Part shown: positions 49,447-59,250 of the stretch, piece by piece
How the letters are laid out: every line of letters begins with the position of its first letter
Position numbering within the stretch: the first letter of the stretch is position 1
Source: Streptomyces sp. NBC_00572
GTDB taxonomy: Bacteria; Actinomycetota; Actinomycetes; Streptomycetales; Streptomycetaceae
DNA: 64,000 nucleotides
Assembly (NCBI RefSeq): GCF_026341815.1
Contig: NZ_JAPENX010000001.1
Span: forward strand, 6,572,001 to 6,636,000
Direction: 5' to 3'
Program-made: the position numbers and the translations under genes
Notes under the pieces: generated by a model
The model's database searches: none
Told to the model about the DNA's origin: nothing
Seen by the model: the letters and a program-made list of their open reading frames with translations, nothing else

Positions 49447-50921
49447 CCTTTACCTCCTGGCGCGTCGTCGCCCCTTGCGAGCGCCGGTGTGGTGTCGTCC
49501 GCCACGAGCGTCGGCGAAGGGTCGTCCGCCACGAGCGTCGGAGTGGTGTCGTCCGGCGTGCGGTTCGCTGTGGCGGCTTGCCGAGCATGCGCGGCCGGGC
49601 GTGTCGGACGGGCCCAGACCGTGCCGGCCAGGACGATGCCGACGACCTCGTGCCGGGCGTCGGTACACGCCTCGGCGATGCCGGCGAGCTCCCCGGCGGT
49701 CCAGCTGCCCGCGCTGAGCACGACCACGGCACCGGACTCGTCGTCGGGGTCCGGCACCATCGGCCGGGACACCGATACCTCCACCACCCGCAGCAGCGGG
49801 TGAACCCCGCTCGAAGAGTTCGGGGAAGGAGCGCTCCCGGCCTCGGTGACGAGCTGATCGGCGGCCCGGCGGGCGACCTCGTCGCCGTCCGGAACCACGA
49901 CCAACAGCTCTCGGGAGGAGGGCAGTCGGTCCCGGAGTCGGGCGTACACCCGCCGGTAGCGGATCTGCCTGCTGGCCTCGTCACCGGAGCGCTGCGGGGT
50001 CGGTATGTCCCACCGGACGTCGACGCCGAGCAGCCGGCGGATCCGGGCCCGCGGGCCACGCCCCCCGGGCCGGTGCTCAGGCCGCTGCGCGGGAACGTCG
50101 ACGGTGCCGAGCAGCGTGGAGCCCAGCGCCGCGGTGATCTCCGGCTCGGTGCGCAGCCGGCGGCTCACTCGCGCGGCCGCGAGATGACCGAGGACCGCGA
50201 GCAGGAAGGACAGCAGCGCTCCGGCGACGACGAGCTGCGTCCTCGTCGGCGGCGCCTCACCGGTCGGCCGGGCCGCCGGCCCCAGCACGACCATGCTCGC
50301 CCTTCCGTCGGCCGGCTCGGCCTTGTCCAGCTTGTCCACGGCCTCCTGCAGCGCGGTCCGCAGCTTCGCGAGCTCGGTGCGGGTCTGCACGCTCTCGACG
50401 CTCTTCCCCGACCCGGCCTCGTCGGCCAGCTCGGTGATGCGGCGGCTGGTCCGCTCCACCAGCTGCCGCAGCGCCTCGGGCTGCCCGGCCGCTTCGGGGT
50501 CGGTGCTGTCGCCCGAGATCTGCGCGGCGAAGGCGACGAACTCCTCGGCCACCTGGTCGGCGAGGCGCTGGGCGCGCGCCGGGGTGTCCGCCGTGCCCGA
50601 GATCTTGATGATGTTCCCGTCCGCGGCCTTGGCACTCAGCTGCTCCCGCAGCTCGTTGCCACTGACCCCGGGCCAGCCCAGAGCGGCGGCCGCGCGGTCC
50701 ACCACCACCGACGTGGTCGCGATCTCCGCCTGGGTCAGCAGCTCGCGCTCCTCCCACGCCCCCGGCAGCAGTACCGACGCCGACGTCGTGTACCGCGGTG
50801 GAAGCAGCAGCGAGGTGCCGTAGCCGACGAGCGCACCCACCACCACGAGGATGACGAGAAGCCGTCGGCGCCGACGGATGATCCGCCCGATCGTGACCAG
50901 ACGTATGGTGTCGTCGCTCAA
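49443..50921 (-). CDS. Wzz-type chain-length protein with degenerate kinase-like domain (2)
   Basis: A 492-aa paralogue of the preceding protein. Transmembrane 1 (LLVILVVVGALVGYGTSLLL, about 22-41) and transmembrane 2 (about 225-245) enclose an extracellular region with a helical segment. The cytoplasmic domain (ELLVVVPDGDEVARRAADQL) again lacks a P-loop. The C-terminus carries a 9-residue Thr/Pro/Asp repeat (TLVADDPSP, TLVADDTTP), probably an exposed tail. Two adjacent co-polymerases may form a mixed complex. Confidence 0.8.
   Translation of the reverse strand: MSDDTIRLVTIGRIIRRRRRLLVILVVVGALVGYGTSLLLPPRYTTSASVLLPGAWEERELLTQAEIATTSVVVDRAAAALGWPGVSGNELREQLSAKAADGNIIKISGTADTPARAQRLADQVAEEFVAFAAQISGDSTDPEAAGQPEALRQLVERTSRRITELADEAGSGKSVESVQTRTELAKLRTALQEAVDKLDKAEPADGRASMVVLGPAARPTGEAPPTRTQLVVAGALLSFLLAVLGHLAAARVSRRLRTEPEITAALGSTLLGTVDVPAQRPEHRPGGRGPRARIRRLLGVDVRWDIPTPQRSGDEASRQIRYRRVYARLRDRLPSSRELLVVVPDGDEVARRAADQLVTEAGSAPSPNSSSGVHPLLRVVEVSVSRPMVPDPDDESGAVVVLSAGSWTAGELAGIAEACTDARHEVVGIVLAGTVWARPTRPAAHARQAATANRTPDDTTPTLVADDPSPTLVADDTTPALARGDDAPGGKG
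49494..49541. repeat. Two perfect 21-bp copies at 27-bp period in the second Wzz gene tail
   Basis: The repeats encode the 9-residue TLVADD-type units. A third diverged copy follows near 49547-49555. The period is a multiple of three, so expansion would keep the frame. Confidence 0.8.
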
Positions 50922-52172
50922 CGGCGCGGCCTTCTCCCTGCCCGGCCCTGGCCGGCCGACGACACGGGAGTGCGGTCACGGCAGGCGGCGGCGTAGGCGG
51001 CGAGCAGTGATTGCTGCGAGTGCCGCCAGGAGAGCTGTCCGCTGATGCGCTCCTGGCCGGTCTTGCCCATCCGGGCCCGCTCCTCCGGATCGTCGAGGAG
51101 CAGCGCGATGAGCCGGGCGAACTCGGCCTCGTCGTTGGCGGGCGCGTAGACGGCGGCTTCACCGGCGGAGACGCGCGCCTCCCGGAGGTCGAACGAGACG
51201 ATCGGCCGGCCCATCACCATGTATTCCAGGACCTTGTTCATCGTCGACACGTCGTTGAGCGGATTGCGCGGGTCGGGGGAGAGGCACACGTCCGCGGTGG
51301 ACAGGTAGCGCACCAGGTCCGCATCGGGAATGCGTCCGGTGAACTGCACCTGCTCCGAGAGCCCGAGCTGTCGGGACAGCTCGACCATCGCGTCGAAGGC
51401 GTCGCCGGCGCCGACGAACACCGCGTGCCAGTCGGTCCGCCCGAGCTCGTCGCGCAGCTTCGCGAGGGCCCGCAGGGCGTAGTCGACGCCGTCCTGCGGC
51501 CCCATGACACCGAGGTAGCACAGCAGATGAGGCTTGCCGCGCTTCAGCTCCGGCTCCGGCGGCACCGGGTGGAACCGCTCGATGTCGGGGGCGCTGCGCA
51601 CCACGAAGACGTCCTCCGGCCGCCGCCCGCCGCGGCGCAGCGCGACGTCCCGGTAGCTCTCGTTCGTGGCGAGCACGACGTCCGCGGCCCGGTAGGTCAT
51701 CCGTTCCAGCGCGCACACGGCGCGGTAGAGCAGGTCCTCGCCGCGGTCGAACCGCGAGAGGTACAGCTCGGGCACCAGGTCGTGCTGGTCGAAGACGAAC
51801 CGCGCCCCGCGCCGCTTCAGCCACCGGGCCGGCAGGAACAGCAGGTCCGGCGGATTGCAGGCGTGGACCACGTCGACCGGGCCGACCTCGCGGGCCAGCC
51901 GGATCGTGTGCCACAACGCCGATCCGTACTCCCGCAGGTAGCCGGCCGGCCCTCCGGTGGCCGCGCGCAACGGGTAGCGGTGGATCCGCACCCCGTCGAT
52001 CACCGCCTCCGGTTCCGTGTCCCGCTTCTCCCCCCGGGGACAGATGACGTGCACCTCCCAGCCCGCGTCGCGCAGCGTCGTGCACTCCTGCCACACCCGC
52101 CGGTCGAACGGCACCGACAGGTTCTCCACCAGGATCAGCGCGCGCCGGGCCGGCCCGTCGCCACTGGTCGCA

Positions 52173-52183
<11 letters not shown>
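50918..52183 (-). CDS. Family 4 glycosyltransferase
   Basis: A 421-aa GT-B enzyme that begins ALILVENLSVPFDRRVWQEC, a hallmark of exopolysaccharide GT4 enzymes. DVVHACNPPDLLFLPARW, DQHDLVPELYLSRF and a C-terminal STMNKVLEYMVMGRPIVSFD follow. It probably acts early, after the priming transferase. The apparent start is a TTG overlapping the last codons of the dehydrogenase gene by 11 bp. It overlaps the following Wzz gene by 4 bp. Confidence 0.88.
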
Positions 52184-53489
<1,306 letters not shown>

Positions 53490-53562
53490 GACCCGTTCCT
53501 CCCCCAGGGCAGGCCCTTGTGGCCTGCCGTTCCTGAGCCGACCTGACGACGCCCCCCGCGCA

Positions 53563-55086
53563 TCAGTAGGCCCCCTGCCCGTAGAACACCGCACGCAGCG
53601 TCTTCCAAAGGATCACCGCGTCCAGCGCGAGCGACCAGTCCTCCACGTACCGCAGGTCCAGCCGCACCGCCTCGTCCCACGGCAGGTCGCTGCGTCCGCT
53701 GATCTGCCACAGGCCGGTGAGACCGGGCTTGACGAGCAGCCGCCGTCGGATGTCCGGGCCGTACGCGGCGGACTCCTCCGGCAACGGAGGCCGCGGACCG
53801 ACCAGCGACATCGAGCCGGTGAGTACGTTGAACAGCTGCGGGAGCTCGTCGAGCGAGTACCGGCGCAGCACCGCTCCGACCCGGGTCACCCGTGGATCCC
53901 GGCGGAGCTTGAACAGCAGGCCGGCGCCCTCGTTGCGGTGGGCCAGCTCGGCCCGTGCCGCGTCGGCCCCGACGACCATGGTGCGGAACTTGAGAATGGT
54001 GAACTCGCGGCCGTCCTTGCCGACCCTGCGCTGGCGGTAGACCGCCCCGCCCCGGCTGTCCACCAGCACGAGCAGCCCGACGAGGAGCATCAGCGGCGCG
54101 AGCAGCATCAACAGGACCGCCGCGCCCATCCGGTCGACGACCTCTTTGACCGCCCGGCGGCCCCCGGTGAAGGTCGGCATGCTGACCCGCAGCAGGGGGA
54201 TCCCGAGCACCGCGTCGACGTGCAGTCGCGGGCCGGCCACCTCCATCAGCACGGGGGCCACGACCATCTCGGCGTCGCTGCCTTCGAGGTTCCAGGCCAG
54301 CCGCTGCAGCCGGTCCGGTGACCAGTGCGGGTCCGGTGTGACCGCGACGACACGGTAGCCGTTGTGGCGGACGTGGCCCGCGACGTCGGCCAGTCGGCCG
54401 ACGACCGGCACCCCGTCCACCTGGTCGCCGTCGGGCCCGGGACTGTCCGCCGTGCACACCGCCTCCACCCGCCAGCCGAGGTGCGGGAACTTGCGGGTGC
54501 GGGTGATCAGGTCGCGCACGGTGGCCGGGCTGCCGGCGGCGAGTACCGGGCGCAGGCACCGTCCTTCCTTCCGCTGCTTGTGCAGCCAGAGGCGCAGCAG
54601 ATATCGCTCGGTCATGGTGACGAGGGCGATCACCGGGATCGCGACGAAGATCCAGAGTTTGATGTTGCGCGAGGTGAGGGCGATCCCGAGGAGCGCCAGT
54701 ACGACGGCTGCCGTACAGAGTGAGCGTCCGAGCCGGCGGAACTCCTCGGCGCCCTGGCCGAGTACGGCCGGAGCCCACGACCGGCTCACCGCAAGCGCTC
54801 CCAGCACCAGAAGTTCGGTGCCGAAGGCGAGAATCCTCCACTTCTCATGCCAGTTGGCCGCGTCCCGGACCCCGAAGAAGCTGCCGATGGCCGCCACGAC
54901 GACGGCGGTGACCACGATGTCGCTGGTGATCACGGCCCGGCGGTACCGCTGCTCCCAGTCGATGGTGGCCCGGCTGAACGGCCCGTTCTCCAGACGCCCG
55001 CGCGTCGATGGAAACGGGCTGACTAATTCCCCCTGCTGCACGGACCCCCCCAGGGCGCCAGTGGTCTCGACGTGTTGGCTCCACAC
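53563..55086 (-). CDS. Polyprenyl glycosylphosphotransferase (priming sugar transferase)
   Basis: A 507-aa membrane enzyme with an N-terminal four-helix region (about 50-165), a CoA-binding-like middle (RPVLAAGSPATVRDLITRTR) and a C-terminal bacterial sugar transferase domain with GKDGREFTILKFRTM, YSLDELPQLFNVLTGSMSLV and KPGLTGLWQISGRSDL. It moves a sugar-1-phosphate to undecaprenyl phosphate and starts repeat-unit assembly. The GTG at 55086 has GGAGG 5-6 bases upstream and is preferred over the longer frame, which runs into leader repeats. First gene of the operon. Confidence 0.9.
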   Translation of the reverse strand: MWSQHVETTGALGGSVQQGELVSPFPSTRGRLENGPFSRATIDWEQRYRRAVITSDIVVTAVVVAAIGSFFGVRDAANWHEKWRILAFGTELLVLGALAVSRSWAPAVLGQGAEEFRRLGRSLCTAAVVLALLGIALTSRNIKLWIFVAIPVIALVTMTERYLLRLWLHKQRKEGRCLRPVLAAGSPATVRDLITRTRKFPHLGWRVEAVCTADSPGPDGDQVDGVPVVGRLADVAGHVRHNGYRVVAVTPDPHWSPDRLQRLAWNLEGSDAEMVVAPVLMEVAGPRLHVDAVLGIPLLRVSMPTFTGGRRAVKEVVDRMGAAVLLMLLAPLMLLVGLLVLVDSRGGAVYRQRRVGKDGREFTILKFRTMVVGADAARAELAHRNEGAGLLFKLRRDPRVTRVGAVLRRYSLDELPQLFNVLTGSMSLVGPRPPLPEESAAYGPDIRRRLLVKPGLTGLWQISGRSDLPWDEAVRLDLRYVEDWSLALDAVILWKTLRAVFYGQGAY

Positions 55087-55087
55087 G

Positions 55088-55196
55088 GTTCCTCCCCCCG
55101 GGAGGCCCCCGCCCCCCGCGCTGTTCCTCCCCTCAGGGGCCCCCGCCCCTGCGTGCCGCGCTGTTCCTGTCTCCGGGAGGCACACGCCCACCCGTG
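55088..55196. repeat. Three imperfect repeats of about 36-39 bp in the operon leader
   Basis: Each unit begins GTTCCT followed by CTCC-type C-rich sequence, then GGGAGG or AGGGG, then a C-rich tail with CGCCC. Starts are near 55088, 55122 and 55161. The unit nearest the gene contains the Shine-Dalgarno of the priming transferase. They probably arose by duplication of the translation-initiation segment. Confidence 0.55.
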
Positions 55197-55472
55197 CATG
55201 ACTTATCGGCCGTTACAGCGCTACATGAACACCCTCACTCAGGCGACGGCGGACTCGTGAGTCCTGCCAGAGTTACGAGGTGTGCCGGAACCCGTCGGAA
55301 TCTCGGGTGCTCCCCGCACCCAAGGTCCCTTGTCGGGCTCCAAGAATCGATCACCCCCACGTCTGGCGCCGGGGACGTTACTGCTGGCCGTCCACAGCAC
55401 TGGATCGAAAGATCATCATTTGTCGCCTGGTGTCCGAGCTTGTGAAGCACGGTCAATCTAGAGCATCGGAGA

Positions 55473-55548
55473 CCCTCTGAAGAGGGATGTGCACAATTTG
55501 TGCTGAACCTTTGAAGGTTGATCCACCGAAGGGTGACCGCCCGGTGGA
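55473..55548. promoter_or_regulatory. Cluster of four short inverted repeats
   Basis: Within 76 bp lie CCCTC-TGAA-GAGGG (55473-55486), GCACAA-T-TTGTGC (55491-55503), AACCTT-TG-AAGGTT (55506-55519) and TCCACCG...CGGTGGA with a 13-base loop (55522-55548). All are perfect. They may be binding sites for a polysaccharide regulator, or terminator/attenuator structures for either strand. Confidence 0.45.
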
Positions 55549-55751
55549 GCCCTTACAGCGGAGACATGCGTCGTGACCTGTGGTGACGGCAGTTCGCGGG
55601 GCTGCCGGAATCGCTGACTCCGGCTCATCCCAACGCTGTTGGCCTGGCTGAGCTTGGCTTGTTCTTTAACCTGCCGGGCTGGAGCCGGTGCGTCGATTGC
55701 GGGACTTCGGCGCACGATGCGCCCATCCCCGGCTGCTCCAGGGCGTGTCCG

Positions 55752-56243
55752 TCACCGCGCGGGGCGGTCTCCGGAGGTTGACCGGTCGTCCCCGCGCAGT
55801 CGGTGTCCCACGGTCTCCAGGGCGTCGGCGAGCAGGGCGATCTGCTCGGGGTCGAGGGCGTCGACGAACAGCTCGCGGACGAGGGCGACGTGCCCGGGGG
55901 CGGCGTGGTGGAGGGCCTGGCGCCCCTCCTCCGTCAGTACGGCGAAAGTGCCACGGACGTCCGTGGGGCAGGTGCGGCGGCGCACCAGGCCGGCCTTCTC
56001 CAGCTGGGTGATCTGGTAGGTGAGGCCGCTCTTGGAGGTGAGCACGGCATCGGCGAGCTCCGTCATGCGCAGCTCGCCGTCGGGTGTCGCCGCCAGCCGT
56101 ACGAGCACCTCGTACTGGGGGTGGGAGAGGCCCTCGTCGCTCTTGAGCTGCTGCTCGACGCGGCGCGACATCAGGCTGCTCGCCACGAGGAAGCCCTGCC
56201 AGGCGCGCATCTCGGCCTGGTTCAGCCAGCGCGGTTCGTCCAT
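55752..56243 (-). CDS. MarR-family regulator (DoxX-associated)
   Basis: A 163-aa winged-helix protein. The DNA-recognition region is MTELADAVLTSKSGLTYQIT followed by QLEKAGLVRRRTCPTDVRG, the MarR wing. It is divergent from a DoxX gene, and two AT-rich palindromes lie in the gap, so it probably represses both. Effectors of MarR proteins near DoxX are usually oxidants or phenolic compounds, but none can be deduced here. Confidence 0.9.
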   Translation of the reverse strand: MDEPRWLNQAEMRAWQGFLVASSLMSRRVEQQLKSDEGLSHPQYEVLVRLAATPDGELRMTELADAVLTSKSGLTYQITQLEKAGLVRRRTCPTDVRGTFAVLTEEGRQALHHAAPGHVALVRELFVDALDPEQIALLADALETVGHRLRGDDRSTSGDRPAR

Positions 56244-56263
56244 GGGGCCACTCTACCTCGGTT

Positions 56264-56277
56264 GTTCAAATTCGAAT
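56264..56277. promoter_or_regulatory. MarR operator 1 (imperfect palindrome)
   Basis: GTTCAAATTCGAAT, 21 bp upstream of the MarR ATG, is one base off in each arm from the perfect palindrome 23 bp away. An AT-rich palindrome is unusual in this GC context. Confidence 0.65.
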
Positions 56278-56299
56278 CACTGTGTACAGTCGGTGGCCG

Positions 56300-56313
56300 G
56301 TTCAAATTTGAAC
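56300..56313. promoter_or_regulatory. MarR operator 2 (perfect palindrome)
   Basis: GTTCAAATTTGAAC is a perfect 14-bp palindrome that repeats the site at 56264-56277 with 36-bp spacing between starts. It is positioned to control the DoxX promoter. Confidence 0.75.
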
Positions 56314-56398
56314 TACCTGTCTTTCCGTGTGGTCGTAGCGAACCGGGGCGGACCCCATGACGCACACCACCCGCCTCTCGACACGAAGGAACCACCCC

Positions 56399-56938
56399 GT
56401 GACTTCCCCCGCGATCGACCGCACCCCCACTGCCGCAGTGCCGTCCCCGCACGCGTACGACATCGGACTCCTGGTCCTGCGCGTGGCCCTCGGCCTCACC
56501 ATGGCCGTCCACGGCAGCCAGAAGCTGTTCGGGTGGTTCGGTGGCGGCGGCGTCGAGGGCACCGCGCAGTTCTTCACCTCGGTCGGCTACCCCGCGGGGA
56601 AGGCGATGGCCGTCGTGGCCGGACTCACCGAGACCCTGGGCGGACTCGGTCTCGCCCTGGGTCTGCTCACCCCGCTGGTGGCCGCCGGCCTCGTCGGCAC
56701 CCTGGTCAACGCCCTGGCGGTCAAGACGGACGCGGGCTTCTCCTTCTTCGCCCCTCAGGGAGTGGAGTACGAGCTGCTCCTGGCCGTGGCCGCCGCCGTG
56801 CTCGCCCTGACCGGGCCCGGCCGCTACGCCGTCGACCGCTTCCTGCCCGTGCTCCGCTCGCACCGCCTCGCCCACGGCGTGCTCGCCGTGGTGCTCGGGG
56901 CGGTCGTGGCCGGCGTCGTCCTGCTGGTGCGCGGCTGA
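56399..56938 (+). CDS. DoxX-family membrane protein
   Basis: A 179-aa protein with four to five hydrophobic helices. The conserved DoxX block IGLLVLRVALGLTMAVHGSQ is followed by KLFGWFGGGG, then AGLTETLGGLGLALGLLTPL and VKTDAGFSFF. DoxX proteins are membrane components linked to redox or thiosulfate metabolism, with uncertain biochemistry. The GTG at 56399 has AAGGA 8 bases upstream. The ATG at 56357 in the same frame is possible but lacks a good site. It is divergent from its likely MarR repressor. Confidence 0.82.
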   Translation: MTSPAIDRTPTAAVPSPHAYDIGLLVLRVALGLTMAVHGSQKLFGWFGGGGVEGTAQFFTSVGYPAGKAMAVVAGLTETLGGLGLALGLLTPLVAAGLVGTLVNALAVKTDAGFSFFAPQGVEYELLLAVAAAVLALTGPGRYAVDRFLPVLRSHRLAHGVLAVVLGAVVAGVVLLVRG

Positions 56939-57005
56939 CGACCGCCTCCGGGTCGCCGGCGATCCGCACCGAGCCCCCGCCCCGCAGAGCAGAAAGGAAC
57001 CGAGC

Positions 57006-57668
57006 ATGCCCAACCAGCCTGTCCCTGTCATTCGTTGGTCGGCCGACGAGGGGGAGCGCACCGGCACTCCGCTGGTCGTCGCCCTGCACGGCCGGGGCGC
57101 CGACGAACGGTCCTTCACCGGCCTTGCCCCGCACCTCCCGTCCGGGACGACCGTCGCCTCCGTCAGGGCGCCCATCCCGGAGGGCGGCGGCTACGCCTGG
57201 TTCGCCAACCGCGGTATCGGACGCCCGCTGCCGGACTCCCTCGCCGAGACGTCCGACTGGCTCTTCGGCTGGCTGGACACGGTGGAGGCGCGGCACTCCT
57301 CCGTGGCCGTGTTCGGCTTCTCTGGTGGAATGGCCATGGCGGGCGGCCTCGTCCTGGCCGAACCCCGACGCTTCTCCGCCGCGGTGCTGCTGTCCGGCAC
57401 CCTGCCCTGGGACGCCGGTCTGTCCGAGGAGGCCGGCCGGCTCGCCGGACTCCCGCTCTTCTGGGGGCGCGACACCGCGGACGCGGTGATCCCCGCCGAT
57501 CTGGTCGCACGTACCGGTACGTGGCTGCGGGAGCGGTCCGGAGCCGAGCTGCGCGAGCGGATCTATCCGGGCATGGGGCACGGCGCCTCCGTCCAGGAGC
57601 TCCGGGACATCCACGACTTCCTGGCGGCCGTGCCCCCGCGCGCCCCGGGTGGCGCTGCCGCGTCCTGA
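57006..57668 (+). CDS. Alpha/beta-hydrolase, phospholipase/carboxylesterase-like
   Basis: A 220-aa serine hydrolase of the YpfH/carboxylesterase 2 type (PF02230-like). The oxyanion region is VVALHGRGADERSF, the nucleophile elbow is FGFSGGMAMAGG (Ser near residue 105) and the C-terminal His is in YPGMGHGAS. It acts on small esters in the cytoplasm. It follows DoxX by 67 bp on the same strand, with AGAAAGGAA before the ATG, and may share its transcript. Confidence 0.87.
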   Translation: MPNQPVPVIRWSADEGERTGTPLVVALHGRGADERSFTGLAPHLPSGTTVASVRAPIPEGGGYAWFANRGIGRPLPDSLAETSDWLFGWLDTVEARHSSVAVFGFSGGMAMAGGLVLAEPRRFSAAVLLSGTLPWDAGLSEEAGRLAGLPLFWGRDTADAVIPADLVARTGTWLRERSGAELRERIYPGMGHGASVQELRDIHDFLAAVPPRAPGGAAAS

Positions 57669-57743
57669 ACGGTGTCGGTCCTCAGGGGTGGGTCGCGGCG
57701 ATTTAGTTCGCTCATGTGTTCGGTTATTGGTTACGCTGGACCC

Positions 57744-58391
57744 ATGAGCGCAGCGCGACCCGCCCTGCCCGGACTCCAGGGCTCCCTCTTCGACCAGGGC
57801 GACGACATCCGGTTCGCCCCATTGGACGGCCTCAGGCGGACGGTGCTGGACGGCGGTGCCTGGGTCGACCACCTCTCCGGCTGGCTGCACGGCTCCGACG
57901 CACTGTTCGAGGAGCTGGTCGACGGGGTGCCCTGGCGGGCCGAGGAGCGGTCGATGTACGACACCGTGGTCGCCGTGCCCCGGCTCCTGGCCCACTACGG
58001 CGAGGGCGTCCCCCTCCCGCACCCCGCCCTCACCGAGGCGAGGCGGACCCTCGGCTCCCACTACCGCCCCGAACTCGGCGAACCCTTCGTCTCCGCCGGC
58101 CTCTGTCTCTACCGTGACGGCCGGGACAGCGTGGCCTGGCACGGCGACCGCACCGGCCGCTCCGCCGCCCACGACACGATGGTCGCGATCGTCTCCCTCG
58201 GCGACCCCCGCGACCTCGCCTTCCGCCCGCGCTCCGGCGGCCCCACGGCTCTGCGCCTCCCGCTCGGCCACGGCGACCTCGTGGTGATGGGTGGATCCTG
58301 CCAGCGCACCTGGGACCATGCCGTCCCCAAGACGAGCCGCGCGGTCGGGCCCCGCATCAGCGTCCAGTTCCGCCCGCGCGGAGTCCGCTGA
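57744..58391 (+). CDS. AlkB-like 2-oxoglutarate/Fe(II) dioxygenase
   Basis: A 215-aa AlkB homologue. The metal-binding HxD is in VAWHGDRTGR and the distal His in TWDHAVPKTSR. The 2OG-binding RxxxxxR is in GPRISVQFRPR. The family repairs alkylated bases or demethylates other substrates by oxidative dealkylation. The ATG at 57744 is preferred over an upstream frame extension because MSAARPALPGLQGSLF is the usual start of actinobacterial homologues. It stands downstream of the esterase by 75 bp. Confidence 0.88.
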   Translation: MSAARPALPGLQGSLFDQGDDIRFAPLDGLRRTVLDGGAWVDHLSGWLHGSDALFEELVDGVPWRAEERSMYDTVVAVPRLLAHYGEGVPLPHPALTEARRTLGSHYRPELGEPFVSAGLCLYRDGRDSVAWHGDRTGRSAAHDTMVAIVSLGDPRDLAFRPRSGGPTALRLPLGHGDLVVMGGSCQRTWDHAVPKTSRAVGPRISVQFRPRGVR

Positions 58392-58483
58392 CCCTTGGCG
58401 CGTGCGTGGAGCCCGCCGAGCCCGGCTCGTGTGCGGATTCCGCTGACCCCGGCGTGTGTGCGGAGTCCGTCGAGCCCGGCGCA

Positions 58484-58513
58484 CGGGCCGATCAGAGGCT
58501 CCCGATCGGCCCG
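58484..58513. terminator. Bidirectional terminator between AlkB-like and MarR genes
   Basis: Perfect 10-bp arms CGGGCCGATC / GATCGGCCCG flank a 10-base loop between convergent genes, ending 5 bp from the MarR stop. Confidence 0.8.
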
Positions 58514-58518
58514 TCCTC

Positions 58519-59058
58519 CTACGCGGTGGTGTCGGCCGGATTCTCGTCGGAGGCGACGATCGACACCTCCAGCTTGCGCAGCAGTCGGGCGAGCTGGCGG
58601 CGTTCGGAGGGCGAGATCCCGCCGAGCATCCGCCGCTCGTTGTCGAGGTGCTCGGCGAACACCACGTCCACCGTCGCGAGGCCCTTGTCGGTGAGGCGGG
58701 AGTAGACGACCCGGCGGTCGTCGTCGTCCCGTTCCCGGACGATGAGGCCGTCCTTCTCCAGGCGGTCGATCCGCAGCGTCACCCCCGCCGACGACACCAG
58801 GCCCGAGTCGGCGAGCTGCCCGGCGGTGAGCCGGTGGGGGTGTCCCGCCCGCCGCAGCGCCGTGAGGACGTCGAAGCCGGCCACGGACAGGCCGTGGCGT
58901 TCGATCGAAGCGGTGAGCCGGGTGTTGTAGCGCAGGTAGGAGCGGTGGAGGCGGGCGAGGACCTCCAGCGGGCTGGTGTCCAGCTCGGGCCTCTCCCGCG
59001 CCCAGTCCTCGATCACGCGCGCGACGGCGTCATGGTCCGACGGCCTCGATCCAGCCAT
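58519..59058 (-). CDS. MarR-family regulator (catabolic cluster)
   Basis: A 179-aa winged-helix regulator. The HTH is LTAGQLADSGLVSSAGVTLR followed by IDRLEKDGLIVRERDDDDRR, the classic MarR wing. The ATG at 59058 with GAGGGGAAG upstream is used; a longer frame exists. It lies next to the MFS/aldehyde dehydrogenase/dioxygenase genes and probably represses them until an aromatic or related ligand is present. An imperfect palindrome near its own start suggests autoregulation. Confidence 0.88.
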   Translation of the reverse strand: MAGSRPSDHDAVARVIEDWARERPELDTSPLEVLARLHRSYLRYNTRLTASIERHGLSVAGFDVLTALRRAGHPHRLTAGQLADSGLVSSAGVTLRIDRLEKDGLIVRERDDDDRRVVYSRLTDKGLATVDVVFAEHLDNERRMLGGISPSERRQLARLLRKLEVSIVASDENPADTTA

Positions 59059-59101
59059 GCTCTTCCCCTCGTCCTGCCTCGTCCCCCGACTTCTCACAGC
59101 A

Positions 59102-59114
59102 CTGAGAATCTTAG
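59102..59114. promoter_or_regulatory. Candidate autoregulatory MarR site
   Basis: CTGAGAATCTTAG is an imperfect 13-bp palindrome 44 bp upstream of the MarR ATG. It shares the CTTAG arm with the TTAAGCGCTTAG site in front of the aldehyde dehydrogenase gene. Confidence 0.45.
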
Positions 59115-59131
59115 TCCTGAGGTGAAAACGT

Positions 59132-59161
59132 GCGGGCGCCCGCTGTGTGCCGGGCGCCCGC
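59132..59161 (-). terminator. Terminator downstream of the MFS gene
   Basis: Perfect 11-bp arms GCGGGCGCCCG / CGGGCGCCCGC with an 8-base loop lie 90 bp beyond the MFS stop, before the MarR promoter. Confidence 0.75.
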
Positions 59162-59250
59162 TTCCTACGGGGCGCCCGCTCCGCGCAGGCGCTCCGCTCT
59201 CCGTTCCGGGCGACCGTGCCGTCTCCGGCCCCCGCGCCGTGCCGACCGGC

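Larger units (their letters stand above)
55087..55751. other. Leader and promoter region of the polysaccharide operon
   Basis: A 665-bp region without a convincing gene. It holds the leader repeats, a palindrome GGACTC-GT-GAGTCC at 55251-55264 and a dense group of inverted repeats at 55473-55548. The GC content falls compared with the flanking genes around 55200-55530, as expected for a promoter. A 73-aa minus-strand frame at 55235-55456 has no family or ribosome-binding site that I can see. The MarR gene beyond 55751 is transcribed toward this region. Confidence 0.5.

Noticed and set aside
55087..55191. LPETG sequence in the upstream extension of the priming transferase frame, resembling a sortase signal
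   Set aside because: It lies in the repetitive leader upstream of the best start codon, at the N-terminal side, with no membrane anchor after it. Chance match.
55235..55456. 73-codon minus-strand frame in the glycan operon leader
   Set aside because: No ribosome-binding site or recognisable family, and it overlaps palindromic control sequence.
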